Position numbers and translations under genes: made by a program | Assembly: GCA_026392575.1 (NCBI GenBank) | Contig: JAPLBU010000119.1 | Location: 1-25,774, forward strand | Length of the DNA: 25,774 bases | Direction of reading: 5' to 3' | DNA from: Actinomycetota bacterium | Lineage (GTDB): Bacteria; Actinomycetota; Actinomycetes; S36-B12 | Part shown: in pieces, positions 1-7,829 of the stretch | How the letters are laid out: each line of letters begins with the position of its first letter | Numbering within the stretch: position 1 is the stretch's first letter | Notes under the pieces: generated by a model | Seen by the model: the letters and a program-made list of their open reading frames with translations, nothing else | What the model was told of the DNA's origin: nothing | The model's database searches: none

Positions 1-2
1 GG

Positions 3-641
3 GCGACCGCGACCACGTCACGGCGAAACTCCAACGGGAACGCTTTCGGCATGGCCGACATCCTTCCAGCGAGGACGAAATCCTCACAGGCTAGGAGTCA
101 ACCGAAGTCTGGGCAGACCCTGGCGATCCTCAACGACTTCGAGCCGAATGTCGTGATCTCCGATCTCGACCTGGGGCCTGGTCCGTCAGGTGCTGATCTC
201 CTGAACAAGATCCATGAGGAGCGGCCCTGGGTCGGGCTCGTTGTCCTCTCCTCACATTCCGCCGCCGCACTCGCGGTGGGCGCCGGTGCCCAGATCCCGG
301 AGAACACGGCCTACCTCGTGAAGGGGTGCCTGTCGTCGATCGCTGACATCAACGTGGCTATCGAAGCTGCGATCAGCCATGCGCATATTGTCGACAAGGG
401 CCACCTGACTTCTGCTGAGCCACTGATCGAACTCAGCCAGGCGCAGGCGGAGATCCTGCACCTGATGGCCGAGGGCTACTCCAATGCGGGCATCGCGGAG
501 AAGCGCGGGACCTCGATGCGGGCTGAGGAGAGCCTCGTCCAGCGGACGATGCAGGCTATGGGGATCGAGGCGGACACTCAGCTCAACTCCCGTGTCCGGG
601 CCGTGCGCATGTGGCAGCAGGGTCGTGTCGTCATTCGCTGA
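3..641 (+). CDS. Response regulator, receiver + LuxR-type HTH (5' partial)
   Basis: Transcriptional half of a two-component system. From the first in-frame ATG (position 51), the receiver core is visible: SDLDLGPGPSG holds the likely phospho-acceptor Asp38, VVLSSHS supplies the conserved Ser/Thr strand, and YLVKG supplies the conserved Lys. A LuxR/NarL-type helix-turn-helix follows at about residues 127-190 (LSQAQAEILHLMAEGYSN onward). A receiver normally has about 53 residues before its Asp. The frame stays open to the window edge, which would add 16 codons, so the gene probably starts upstream. However, residues 1-25 do not look like a normal first beta-alpha unit with its acidic pair, so an N-terminal frameshift or divergence is possible. 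It converges on the histidine kinase gene, its probable partner, with only 2 bp between the stop codons. Family assignment is firm; the N-terminus is uncertain. Confidence 0.82.
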   Translation, partial: ATATTSRRNSNGNAFGMADILPARTKSSQARSQPKSGQTLAILNDFEPNVVISDLDLGPGPSGADLLNKIHEERPWVGLVVLSSHSAAALAVGAGAQIPENTAYLVKGCLSSIADINVAIEAAISHAHIVDKGHLTSAEPLIELSQAQAEILHLMAEGYSNAGIAEKRGTSMRAEESLVQRTMQAMGIEADTQLNSRVRAVRMWQQGRVVIR

Positions 642-643
642 CG

Positions 644-2458
644 TCAGGCCAGATGCACGCGCAGAATCGTGCAATTCCGGGCTTCGTCACGCGCGAGTGC
701 CCAGTGGCCGCCGGAGGTCTCGGTGAGGAGCATCGAGCCCAGGCCTTGTCTGGATCCCTGTGGCCCGATTCCGTCGTCGCTGATGACGAGGTCGTGACCA
801 CCCTCGGTAGAGGGCCCATAGGTCACCGAAATGCTCCGGGCACGACCGTGTCGGTAGGCATTGGAGATGCCCTCCTCGAGCACCTCCCCGACAGCTTCTA
901 TGGACACGGAGGCAGGCGGGGTCAGCGGGTCAGGGAGGTTGAGGGTGACCCGGACCAGTCCGGCCCAGAGGCCCGTCCGGAATTCCAGTTCCTCCATCAG
1001 GGTGCGAACAGTGACCTGCGGGGCCATGTCGATGTCACCGATCACCTTTGCGGCGATTCGCAGTGCCTCCGTCTGCTCGGCCGGATCCCCTGAGGCCTGG
1101 GCTGCCTCGAGCACCAAGGCGGCGGCGAGGAACCGTGACTGCACCTGACCGTGCAGGTAGGTCGCCCATCTACGTGACTCGCGAAGTATCTCGGCATTGA
1201 CGTACTGCTGGTGGACCAGTTCTGTGTCGACCTGGTGCTGGAAGACCTCGAAGGACTCCTCGCGCGAATACGAGGCCGCGCGTGCCGTGATGATGACCGC
1301 CTGGCAGAACAGCATGCCGAGAGCCGAGACGACCAGACCACTGGTGGGGACCTCGGATCGCGAGTATCCCAGGACGAGCGAGTAGATGCTCGGCGCCACC
1401 GCCCCCAGCAGCCAGGGCAGGGATGTCGAGATGATTACGGTCGCTATCACTGTGAAGGCGTGATTGCATGTGGTCACCCTCAGCAGGGTGGCACCGACAG
1501 ACTGGACGAAGAACAGGGCAGCGAGCAGCAGGAGCGCTCGGGTGAGCCCGACCTCGATGCCGCCGTTTCGGATCGCGACAGGCGCGATGAAGGTCGCTGC
1601 CATGAACGTCACGAGTGCGGGCTGGAACGGGCGACGGTCGAGGTTCGCGAACATCAGGCGTGGCCAGCTTGAGTTCGACGCCCGGGCAGACCCCTCGATG
1701 TGGCTGTCGTCCGGGGCACCCCAGAGCTCGGTGGCCAGCGGCCTGATGTCCGAGGCTGCCACGTCCCGAAGGAGCTTCTGGATCGTCTCGGTCGGGTGCA
1801 CCTGGCTCACGGCCGTGTCGAAGCGGCCCCGGGCGATGCCGATGGTGGCCTGCACTTCGCTTGCCAGCGCCGACTGCACGGCGTCGCGCGTGACCTGTGC
1901 GAGGTCGCTCTGGGCAAGCCGGGTCCGCTCGACCGTCGGGGCCTCGCGAATCGAGCGGTCGCGCAAATCGCGCCCCCAGACGATGGCGCTCAGGACCACG
2001 GCCTCAATGGGGAGCCATAGGAGGGTGATGAAGAACCCTGAGACGGCCCGCGAAAGCGGACCGAACAGGTCATCAACCGTGGTGATGCTCAGCATCTGTG
2101 CGATGGCTAGCCCCTGGATCACACCACCCAGTCCACTGATCGGCAGCAGCACCCACCATGGCCGCAAGGGAATACCGAATCCGCGAATGATGCCTTTGAC
2201 CAGTAGAAACGTCAGGAAGAGCGCGACGAAACTGATGAACTCGATGCCGACCCAGATCCAGAGGTCGCCTGGGGCAACCATGGATGAGGACTCGATGCCG
2301 AGGGCGGGACCGAATTGAAGAGCGGCGAGGAGCGGGAAGAGCTTCAGGGAGAGCGCGCTGGGGCCGCAGAGGGCCGCCCGGACCTGTTTCGAGCCGAAAT
2401 GCGCTGAGCCCGCCCGGGAGCCACACGCGGAGACATCCGCTGGCACGGGCATGGTCAC
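644..2458 (-). CDS. Membrane sensor histidine kinase with eight predicted helices
   Basis: Sensor kinase of 604 residues, probable partner of the convergent LuxR-type regulator. Four hydrophobic helices (about residues 35-165) are followed by a polar stretch of about 100 residues, then four more helices (about 275-400). The cytoplasmic kinase part has a dimerisation/phospho-acceptor helix with His436 in YLHGQVQSRF, an N box near Asn533 (EEGISNAYRHG), a D box (ISDDGIGP) and a glycine-rich lid (GLGSML), as in HATPase_c kinases. No PAS, HAMP or GAF domain is evident, so the signal may be sensed in or at the membrane. The GTG start lies 7 nt behind CAGAAT, which fits a leaderless mRNA; an ATG two codons later is an alternative. 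The stimulus cannot be told from sequence. Confidence 0.88.
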   Translation of the reverse strand: MTMPVPADVSACGSRAGSAHFGSKQVRAALCGPSALSLKLFPLLAALQFGPALGIESSSMVAPGDLWIWVGIEFISFVALFLTFLLVKGIIRGFGIPLRPWWVLLPISGLGGVIQGLAIAQMLSITTVDDLFGPLSRAVSGFFITLLWLPIEAVVLSAIVWGRDLRDRSIREAPTVERTRLAQSDLAQVTRDAVQSALASEVQATIGIARGRFDTAVSQVHPTETIQKLLRDVAASDIRPLATELWGAPDDSHIEGSARASNSSWPRLMFANLDRRPFQPALVTFMAATFIAPVAIRNGGIEVGLTRALLLLAALFFVQSVGATLLRVTTCNHAFTVIATVIISTSLPWLLGAVAPSIYSLVLGYSRSEVPTSGLVVSALGMLFCQAVIITARAASYSREESFEVFQHQVDTELVHQQYVNAEILRESRRWATYLHGQVQSRFLAAALVLEAAQASGDPAEQTEALRIAAKVIGDIDMAPQVTVRTLMEELEFRTGLWAGLVRVTLNLPDPLTPPASVSIEAVGEVLEEGISNAYRHGRARSISVTYGPSTEGGHDLVISDDGIGPQGSRQGLGSMLLTETSGGHWALARDEARNCTILRVHLA

Positions 2459-2507
2459 GTGGGTGATTCTGCACTCTCGGCGGCCGGACTATCCGATCGG
2501 ACTCCGT

Positions 2508-2526
2508 GGTGGATTCCCGAACCACC
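2508..2526. promoter_or_regulatory. Inverted repeat in the divergent HK/glycosyltransferase control region
   Basis: Arms GGTGG(a)TTC and GAACCACC flank a CC centre; one base bulges out of the left arm. A perfect CCGATCGG palindrome lies just upstream at 2493-2500. Both are in the 202-bp non-coding gap between the start codons of the sensor kinase and the glycosyltransferase, so they could be operators, possibly for the neighbouring LuxR-type regulator. The protein that binds is inferred, not shown. Confidence 0.35.
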
Positions 2527-2660
2527 GTCAGGACACCCGCGTGAATACCGTCACTGCACCCCTGGGTCCGATGGACGGGCGGGATGAGCCGCCCTTGACT
2601 GCGTCCATCAGTAGCGCGCTTCTTGCGCCGACTCGTCAGGTGTCACCGAAGGGTGTGGGC

Positions 2661-5303
2661 ATGTCGAACGACATGGAGAGCGACGGAATGCTGGAGATTG
2701 AATCCACAGGCGAGGCTAGTGCGGCCGCGCCCGCACCCGAGGTGGAGCGCACACCGCCGCCGCGGGGCATCGTCCGAGTCGGAGTTCCTGCGCTGACTTC
2801 GGAGACGTTCGCTGTCGAGAAGCCACGCCCGGACATCCGGCGTCAGTGGGGCGCGGAGCGCAAGCGCGTCATGCTGCCGGCGGTTGAGAAGCCTCCGACG
2901 AACCGGTCGATCTGGATCGGCGGCGGCCTCATCGCTGCCACCGTCATCCTCTGGGTCACCTACCTGGTCTCCACGATCATCGGGCAGTTTGTCGACAACG
3001 GCTTCACCAGCCTTCGCTTCGTTCTCGAGGCTTCCTCGTACGTGATCGTCATGTCGTTCCTGACCTTCTCGGCCCTGATGTACCTGCTGGCCCGTCAAGG
3101 TGCCTTCTATCGGATTCGCGATCACGTGCGCGTTCCGCGCGCTGAACTCGACGCCCATTTCGGCCGGACGATGCCGACTCTCACGGTGCTTGTCCCCTCG
3201 TACTGCGAGGACCCGGCTGTCGTGCGGGCGACGCTCCTGTCGGCGGCGCTGCAGGAGTACCCGCACATGCGGGTCGTGCTGCTGCTCGACGATCCGCCGA
3301 ACCCGAGCGATCCCGCTGCGGCCGCGAGCCTTGCTGGCTGCCGCGCGCTGCCGGGTGAGCTCGAGGCTTGGTTGAGCGTTCCCCTCAAGCGATTCGAGCA
3401 GGCCCTGTACGAGCACGAGCACGCGGTGCGTCCAGGCGACGACGCGTCACCGGACGAGGCACGTGCGCTGGCCGTCCATTATGAGTGGGCCGCGCGCTGG
3501 CTAGCGGCTGAGGGAGACCTGTACCCCCGCAACAATCACGGTGAGGAGTTCGTGGCCGACGAGATCCTCGCGACCCTGTCACGCGACTTCAACCGCACGG
3601 CATTGGCCCTGCGGGCGGCAGCCGACGAGGGAACACCGCTTCCCGTCGAGCGCATCACTCAGCTGTACCGCGGGCTGGTCTGGCCGTTCCGTGCTGAGAT
3701 CTCGTCCTTCGAGCGGAAGAAGTACTCGTCGCTCTCGCACGAGGCGAACAAGGCCATGAACCTGAACTCGTATCTCGGGCTCATGGGCAGGAGCTTCCGC
3801 ACGACCGAGACTCCCGTGGGAATCCGGCTCACGCCGGTCTCCCATGCGAGTGACCTGACGATCAGCGAGTCTGACTTCGTCCTCACACTGGACGCGGACA
3901 GCGTGCTTCTGCGCGAGTACTGCCTGCGACTCGTCTACCTGATGGGCCAGCCCGAGAACGCTCGCGTTGCTGTCTCACAGACTCCGTACTCGGCGATTCG
4001 CGGCGCGGCAACCCGCCTGGAGCGCATCGCCGGAGCGACGACCGACATCCAGCACATCCTGCATCAGGGTATGACCTACTACGGGGCGACCTTCTGGGTC
4101 GGCGCGAACGCGGTCATCCGCAAGACAGCGCTGGATGACATCGTCGAGGTGTCGAACGAAGGCGGCGCGGAGATTCGCCGGTACATCCAGGACCGCACGG
4201 TCATCGAGGACACGGAGTCGAGCATCGACCTCCTGGCCCACGGCTGGACGCTGGTGAACTACCCGGAGCGGCTCAGCTACAGCGCAACCCCGCCGGACTT
4301 CGGAGCCCTTGCAGTCCAGCGCGCGCGCTGGGCCAACGGTGGCCTGCTCATCCTGCCGAAGTTCGTGCGGCACATGCGTGCTCGCCGTCGTGCAGGGCAC
4401 CCGGTGCCGTGGTCCGAGGTGGCGCTGCGCGTCAACTACATGGCGGCTATCTGCTGGGCGAGCTTCGGCCTGCTGTTCCTGCTTGCGTACCCCTATGACA
4501 GCAAGCTGCTGAGCCCGATCATCCTCTTCGCGGCAATTCCGTACTTCCTGGCGCAGGCGGCGGATTTCCACCGCCTCGGCTACAAGAGGACTGACGTGTT
4601 CCGGGTGTACGGGTTCAACCTGATCCTGCTGCCGGTCAACCTTGCCGGTGTGCTCAAGTCGCTGCAGCAGGCGGCGGCAAAGGCCAAGATCCCGTTCGCC
4701 CGTACCCCGAAGGTGAACAACCGGACGGCGACACCGATGAGCTACATCCTCGCTATCGGCTTCATCGCGGCGTTCTCCTTCTGGACGCTGTTCCGCAACT
4801 ACAACGCGCAGAACTGGGGCAACGCGGCCTTCGCGGCGTTCAACGGAATCCTCGTCACGTATGCGCTCATCGCGTTCATCGGCATCCGCAACTCGATCAT
4901 CGACGTGGTCCTCGGCCTCGTGCAGTGGATCAAGGTGCCGGCCAAACCCTCCCGCCGGGCGCGGAAGGCAGCAGCGGCAGTGCACCCCGTCCAGGACTGG
5001 GAGTCGGTCCTGTACTTCGGTGCCGGCGAGTCCGTTTCCGTGACAAAGGCGCGTGCGGGCCGGGGCCACGTTCCGGAGGCGATCGACGCAGCCGGCCGTG
5101 CGCAGCTGGCTATCACGCAGTACGAGTCGGACCAGGTCGAGCCCAAGGTGATCGTGGGCACGCTGGTCGAGGCCGGGGTCGGTGGCGGCCACGGGTCGAC
5201 GCGGAGCCAGGAGATCGATCAAGCGGTCGATGCAGTCCTCTGGGATGAGTTCGTTGCGAACGCGGCCTGGGACGGGGTGGACCGCCGCCACCGTCCCCGC
5301 TAG
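2661..5303 (+). CDS. Cellulose-synthase-like membrane glycosyltransferase, family GT2
   Basis: Processive-type inner-membrane glycosyltransferase, 880 residues from the ATG at 2661 (GAAGGG 7 nt upstream). A GTG at 2541 (AGGA 7 nt upstream) would add 40 residues. After a Pro/Ala-rich tail come two helices (about 83-105 and 120-144), then the GT2 domain: LTVLVPSYCEDP near 174, DDPPNP near 211 (UDP-sugar binding), DAD at 411-413 (metal), IEDTE with Glu516/Asp517 (catalytic base region) and QRARW at 553-557 (product binding). About five helices follow, then a soluble tail ending in DGVDRR. D,D,D and QxxRW mark polysaccharide synthases such as cellulose or hyaluronan synthase. No PilZ domain is seen. 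The gap of about 200 residues between DD and DAD is longer than in BcsA. The sugar and product are unknown. It is divergent from the histidine kinase. Confidence 0.88.
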   Translation: MSNDMESDGMLEIESTGEASAAAPAPEVERTPPPRGIVRVGVPALTSETFAVEKPRPDIRRQWGAERKRVMLPAVEKPPTNRSIWIGGGLIAATVILWVTYLVSTIIGQFVDNGFTSLRFVLEASSYVIVMSFLTFSALMYLLARQGAFYRIRDHVRVPRAELDAHFGRTMPTLTVLVPSYCEDPAVVRATLLSAALQEYPHMRVVLLLDDPPNPSDPAAAASLAGCRALPGELEAWLSVPLKRFEQALYEHEHAVRPGDDASPDEARALAVHYEWAARWLAAEGDLYPRNNHGEEFVADEILATLSRDFNRTALALRAAADEGTPLPVERITQLYRGLVWPFRAEISSFERKKYSSLSHEANKAMNLNSYLGLMGRSFRTTETPVGIRLTPVSHASDLTISESDFVLTLDADSVLLREYCLRLVYLMGQPENARVAVSQTPYSAIRGAATRLERIAGATTDIQHILHQGMTYYGATFWVGANAVIRKTALDDIVEVSNEGGAEIRRYIQDRTVIEDTESSIDLLAHGWTLVNYPERLSYSATPPDFGALAVQRARWANGGLLILPKFVRHMRARRRAGHPVPWSEVALRVNYMAAICWASFGLLFLLAYPYDSKLLSPIILFAAIPYFLAQAADFHRLGYKRTDVFRVYGFNLILLPVNLAGVLKSLQQAAAKAKIPFARTPKVNNRTATPMSYILAIGFIAAFSFWTLFRNYNAQNWGNAAFAAFNGILVTYALIAFIGIRNSIIDVVLGLVQWIKVPAKPSRRARKAAAAVHPVQDWESVLYFGAGESVSVTKARAGRGHVPEAIDAAGRAQLAITQYESDQVEPKVIVGTLVEAGVGGGHGSTRSQEIDQAVDAVLWDEFVANAAWDGVDRRHRPR

Positions 5304-5365
5304 TCACACCAGTCGGACGGATCCCGCTGGGTGGAGGCTGGTTTCGGGCTCGGGGGATGTGCCGG

Positions 5366-5371
5366 TAGACT
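5366..5371 (+). promoter_or_regulatory. Candidate -10 box of the tRNA-Arg gene
   Basis: TAGACT fits the actinobacterial TANNNT -10 and lies 23 nt before the mature tRNA, leaving room for a short 5' leader. I see no convincing -35 hexamer. Confidence 0.4.
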
Positions 5372-5394
5372 CCCCGTCGGTCGCCTGCGGCCAT

Positions 5395-5467
5395 GCGCCC
5401 GTAGCTCAACGGATAGAGCACTTGACTACGGATCAAGAGGTTGCAAGTTCGAATCTTGCCGGGCGCA
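5395..5467 (+). tRNA. tRNA-Arg (anticodon ACG)
   Basis: A complete 73-nt cloverleaf. Acceptor stem GCGCCCG pairs with CGGGCGC; D arm GCTC/GAGC; anticodon stem CTTGA/TCAAG around the loop CTACGGA, giving anticodon ACG; five-base variable region AGGTT; T arm GCAAG/CTTGC around TTCGAAT; discriminator A. CCA is not encoded. The wobble A34 of this tRNA is the classical substrate of TadA, which is encoded about 10 kb downstream. A strong terminator follows directly. Confidence 0.97.
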
Positions 5468-5474
5468 CGTTTGT

Positions 5475-5520
5475 GAAGTCCCGGGACATCCTTAGCGGAG
5501 GTCCCGGGACTTCTTTGTTT
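5475..5520 (+). terminator. Rho-independent terminator of tRNA-Arg
   Basis: A perfect 13-bp stem, GAAGTCCCGGGAC with GTCCCGGGACTTC, closes a 13-nt loop and is followed by TTTGTTT. It begins 7 nt after the tRNA and is the clearest intrinsic terminator in the window. The T tract on this strand makes it mainly plus-directed. Confidence 0.9.
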
Positions 5521-5548
5521 CATGTGGTGTGGCGGGCCCCCATGTGCG

Positions 5549-5854
5549 TCAGGCCCCTGCGCCCGTCCAGAACATGGCGTCGCCGACGATGTTCGAGGTG
5601 CGGTGCACGCGGTCCTCAAGGTGCGTGGCCACCCACTCGGCCGCTTCACTGACGGCATGCTCGGCCTCGTCGTGTGTCTCCCAGACGCTCACGGAGACGA
5701 TCGTCACCGGATCGACCTCGAGCAGGGTGTAAGCCCGGAAGCCCGGCTGGGCGCTGAAGATCTCGATCATGCCGCCGGGACCCTGGACAGCCTCGACAAC
5801 GTCCTTGGCCGTTCCGTGGGTGACGTCATATGTGGCGATGCGAACGTGGTTCAT
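5549..5854 (-). CDS. Small ABM-type ferredoxin-like protein
   Basis: Protein of 101 residues that resembles the antibiotic biosynthesis monooxygenase (ABM) dimeric alpha/beta-barrel superfamily. It shows a first strand (HVRIATYDV), a helix with a GxxxD run, the central PGFRAYTLLEVDP hairpin, the strand TIVSVSVWET and a helix with a DEAEHAV pattern. Proteins of this fold include quinol oxygenases, haem-degrading enzymes and many domains without known catalysis; nothing here fixes a substrate. The ATG at 5854 has GGGAG about 5 nt upstream. It lies 112 bp downstream of the zinc-ribbon membrane gene on the same strand. The 3' end faces the tRNA terminator. Fold call is moderate; function is unknown. 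Confidence 0.72.
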   Translation of the reverse strand: MNHVRIATYDVTHGTAKDVVEAVQGPGGMIEIFSAQPGFRAYTLLEVDPVTIVSVSVWETHDEAEHAVSEAAEWVATHLEDRVHRTSNIVGDAMFWTGAGA

Positions 5855-5966
5855 CAGTGCTCCCGTGGTGTGTCTCGTTGGGCGCCGCTCGGGCGAAGTG
5901 CCATGACCCTAGGGGGCGGTCAGGCGAAGCGGAAGGCATCGGGGAAGGTGGCCGTCAAGAGTTCAC

Positions 5967-6620
5967 TCAGTCGTTGACCGCGATGAGCGGTGACTTCCAC
6001 AGCTTCTCGCGCTGGTCATCGCGACCGACGATGCGCCATTTCGCGGCGTCGATCGACGTCGCATCGATGGCAACCTCCGCGCTGATCTCGTTGGTCGGGC
6101 AGTTGGTGCCGGTGCCGAGGGAGATGACGTACGTGGCGTCCTGCCATGGCTCGCTGCTGCTCCCACGAGTGCGGACACGGATGCGCTGCGTGCCAGCGGG
6201 TACACAGACGGTGAACGTCAGCCGGTCGTTAACGAGAGTGCACGGCAGGTCCTGGCCGCGTACCTGAACGGTGCAGTTGCCCTCCGCGCTGACGGGATCG
6301 GCGACGGTTGCCGCAAGGGGCGCAGCGACGACGGCGGTGGCTTCTGACGGAGCGGCGGATGCAGGTGTGCTCGCAACGAGGGGGAGTGCCACAACGGTCG
6401 TTCCGTCGGAACTGCCTGTGAGAACCTGCCCCGTGACACTGCCGATGACGACACCGGTGACGGCCAGCAGCGAGATGCCGAGGAAGGTGCGGCGCCGGCG
6501 GCGAAGTCGGGCAGCTGCCTCGATGGGGTCTTCCGGAACGACCCGGATCCAGCAGACGGTGCAGAAGATCGTTCCCTCATTCAGGGCGTGGCCGCGCGGA
6601 CAGCGGGCGGGGGTGTCCAT
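5967..6620 (-). CDS. Zinc-ribbon single-pass membrane protein, unknown function
   Basis: Protein of 217 residues that I do not recognise as a named family. Residues 7-23 form a half-ribbon metal site (Cys7, His11, Cys20, Cys23 in a CPxGH...CxxC pattern). A polyarginine patch (about 40-44) then precedes one transmembrane helix (46-67), so the zinc knuckle should be cytoplasmic by the positive-inside rule. A low-complexity Ala/Ser/Thr/Val linker leads to an extracellular C-terminal domain (about 110-217) with four cysteines, beta-rich and possibly Ig-like. This 'cytoplasmic zinc ribbon, helix, exported domain' plan recurs in actinobacterial envelope proteins. It lies 74 bp downstream of the FkbM-type methyltransferase gene on the same strand. 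Confidence 0.7.
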   Translation of the reverse strand: MDTPARCPRGHALNEGTIFCTVCWIRVVPEDPIEAAARLRRRRRTFLGISLLAVTGVVIGSVTGQVLTGSSDGTTVVALPLVASTPASAAPSEATAVVAAPLAATVADPVSAEGNCTVQVRGQDLPCTLVNDRLTFTVCVPAGTQRIRVRTRGSSSEPWQDATYVISLGTGTNCPTNEISAEVAIDATSIDAAKWRIVGRDDQREKLWKSPLIAVND

Positions 6621-6694
6621 CCGTCGATCACGCTCCAGCTCTCGGGTTCCTGCCGACGATAGCCGTACTCACGTGGAGCGAGGTGCGGACCCGG

Positions 6695-7741
6695 CTATCC
6701 GGGGAAGTCCCGCCGCACGAATGGGTTCTCCCATAACTGTGTTCCGTCCTGCACGGTGAACCCGGCCAGTGTCGGGTGGGTCATCGTGAACACGGCCGTG
6801 CAGGGGTCGTCGATCGCCAGGCCCCAGCCGCGCGGGAGGAAGTGCTGCTGGAGACGGCCCTCGGTGAGCCGGTCGGTCGTGCCGATGGCCATGAGTCGAA
6901 CCTTCTGCTGAATCACGTGACTGGCTGGCTCGACGAGGTCGAACTCGACGCCCTGCACATCTATGTGCAGTAGGTCGGTCAACTCTGGTGCAGCGAGCAG
7001 GTCGGCGATCGAGACGGTCGGAACGTCGACATGCGAAAGGTGCGCACCCCGGTAGTCGACGTCGGTGCCGGGAAGGGTCCAGACGGCGCCGCCCATGTCT
7101 GCCTCGTCGCGCACCGGGAACTGCAGGGTCGTCGAGGTATGCCAGCCGGCCGCCTGAATGACCCGCAGTTCGATCCCGTCTGCGGGCTCGCGCAGACGGA
7201 TCGCAATCTCCTCCGGCGTGCCCGTGATGAACTCGGCGCACACGTCGTTGTCGGCGGCGTGCTGCATCGCCCACTGACTGCGGGTCGGATCAGCTTCCAC
7301 GGCGATGCCCGTTGCCCGCAGGCCGCGTCGACGCGCCTGCACGATTCCGGCCACCGCCCACGGAGCCCAGCCAGCCCCGATCTCGACTATGCGGAAGGTG
7401 TCGTGCGCGGAGTTCAGGGCCGTCGCGAGGCAGCCGTATTCGACATCCTCGCTGCGGTAGCCGTCGTCCGGGATCGGCAGCGTCGTGTTGACGCGGCCGG
7501 CGAGTTCGCAGGGTGCCCACGGGAGCATGGCCACGCGGGTACGGATGCCATCCCAGTCGACGTAGAACTCGGGGCGCGGGCTGTGAATTTCGGGGGCGCG
7601 GAGGCTCTCCAGGAGTTCCGGCAGGTCCACGTCGCGGATCGGTGCTGTCAGGCCGTTGCCGAGGCTGGGAATGGCAGGTGCTGCAGGCGCACAGGCAGGG
7701 ACAGGCACGCTGGTTGCGCGTTCCTTCCACAGCATTCGCAT
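6695..7741 (-). CDS. FkbM-family SAM-dependent methyltransferase
   Basis: Protein of 348 residues. The ATG at 7741 is chosen because GGGGGT lies 5-10 nt upstream; the reading frame runs on 5' but that part is antisense to the ABC-F gene. A Rossmann motif I (VEIGAGWAPWAV, near residue 118) binds SAM, an acidic second strand (AVEADP) follows, and the FkbM hallmark DVQGVEFDLV appears near residue 257. FkbM enzymes O-methylate sugars or polyketides and are common in surface-glycan loci. No glycosyltransferase is adjacent (the nearest is 1.4 kb beyond its 3' end, past the two small genes and the tRNA). It is divergent from the ABC-F gene across 88 bp. Substrate unknown. Confidence 0.85.
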   Translation of the reverse strand: MRMLWKERATSVPVPACAPAAPAIPSLGNGLTAPIRDVDLPELLESLRAPEIHSPRPEFYVDWDGIRTRVAMLPWAPCELAGRVNTTLPIPDDGYRSEDVEYGCLATALNSAHDTFRIVEIGAGWAPWAVAGIVQARRRGLRATGIAVEADPTRSQWAMQHAADNDVCAEFITGTPEEIAIRLREPADGIELRVIQAAGWHTSTTLQFPVRDEADMGGAVWTLPGTDVDYRGAHLSHVDVPTVSIADLLAAPELTDLLHIDVQGVEFDLVEPASHVIQQKVRLMAIGTTDRLTEGRLQQHFLPRGWGLAIDDPCTAVFTMTHPTLAGFTVQDGTQLWENPFVRRDFPG

Positions 7742-7817
7742 GTGTACCCCCGGCAGCGTGCTCGCGGCCCCCCGTGGCGCGGACGATAGCGCTTTCGGGG
7801 GTCTCGCGCGGGGACGA

Positions 7818-7823
7818 CACAAT
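7818..7823 (+). promoter_or_regulatory. Candidate -10 box, leaderless ABC-F mRNA
   Basis: CACAAT lies exactly 6 nt before the GTG at 7830, where a -10 must be if transcription starts on the start codon. No good ribosome binding site is at the right distance, and no clear -35 is seen. Confidence 0.38.
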
Positions 7824-7829
7824 GTCTGG

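Noticed and set aside
639..646. TGACGTCA as a regulator binding site
   Set aside because: It is made of the two opposing stop codons and lies at gene ends, where an operator is unlikely.
2451..2660. Glycosyltransferase start at the ATG at 2451
   Set aside because: It would overlap the start of the divergent kinase gene and use up the whole control region; the first 70 residues look non-coding. Starts at 2661 or 2541 are preferred.
3975..5291. 438-codon minus-strand open frame opposite the glycosyltransferase
   Set aside because: A shadow of the GT2 gene; low-complexity Arg/Asp/Leu composition and no motif.
7656..7829. N-terminal extension of the ABC-F gene to 7656
   Set aside because: This stretch lies over the methyltransferase start; ABC-F similarity begins only after 7830.
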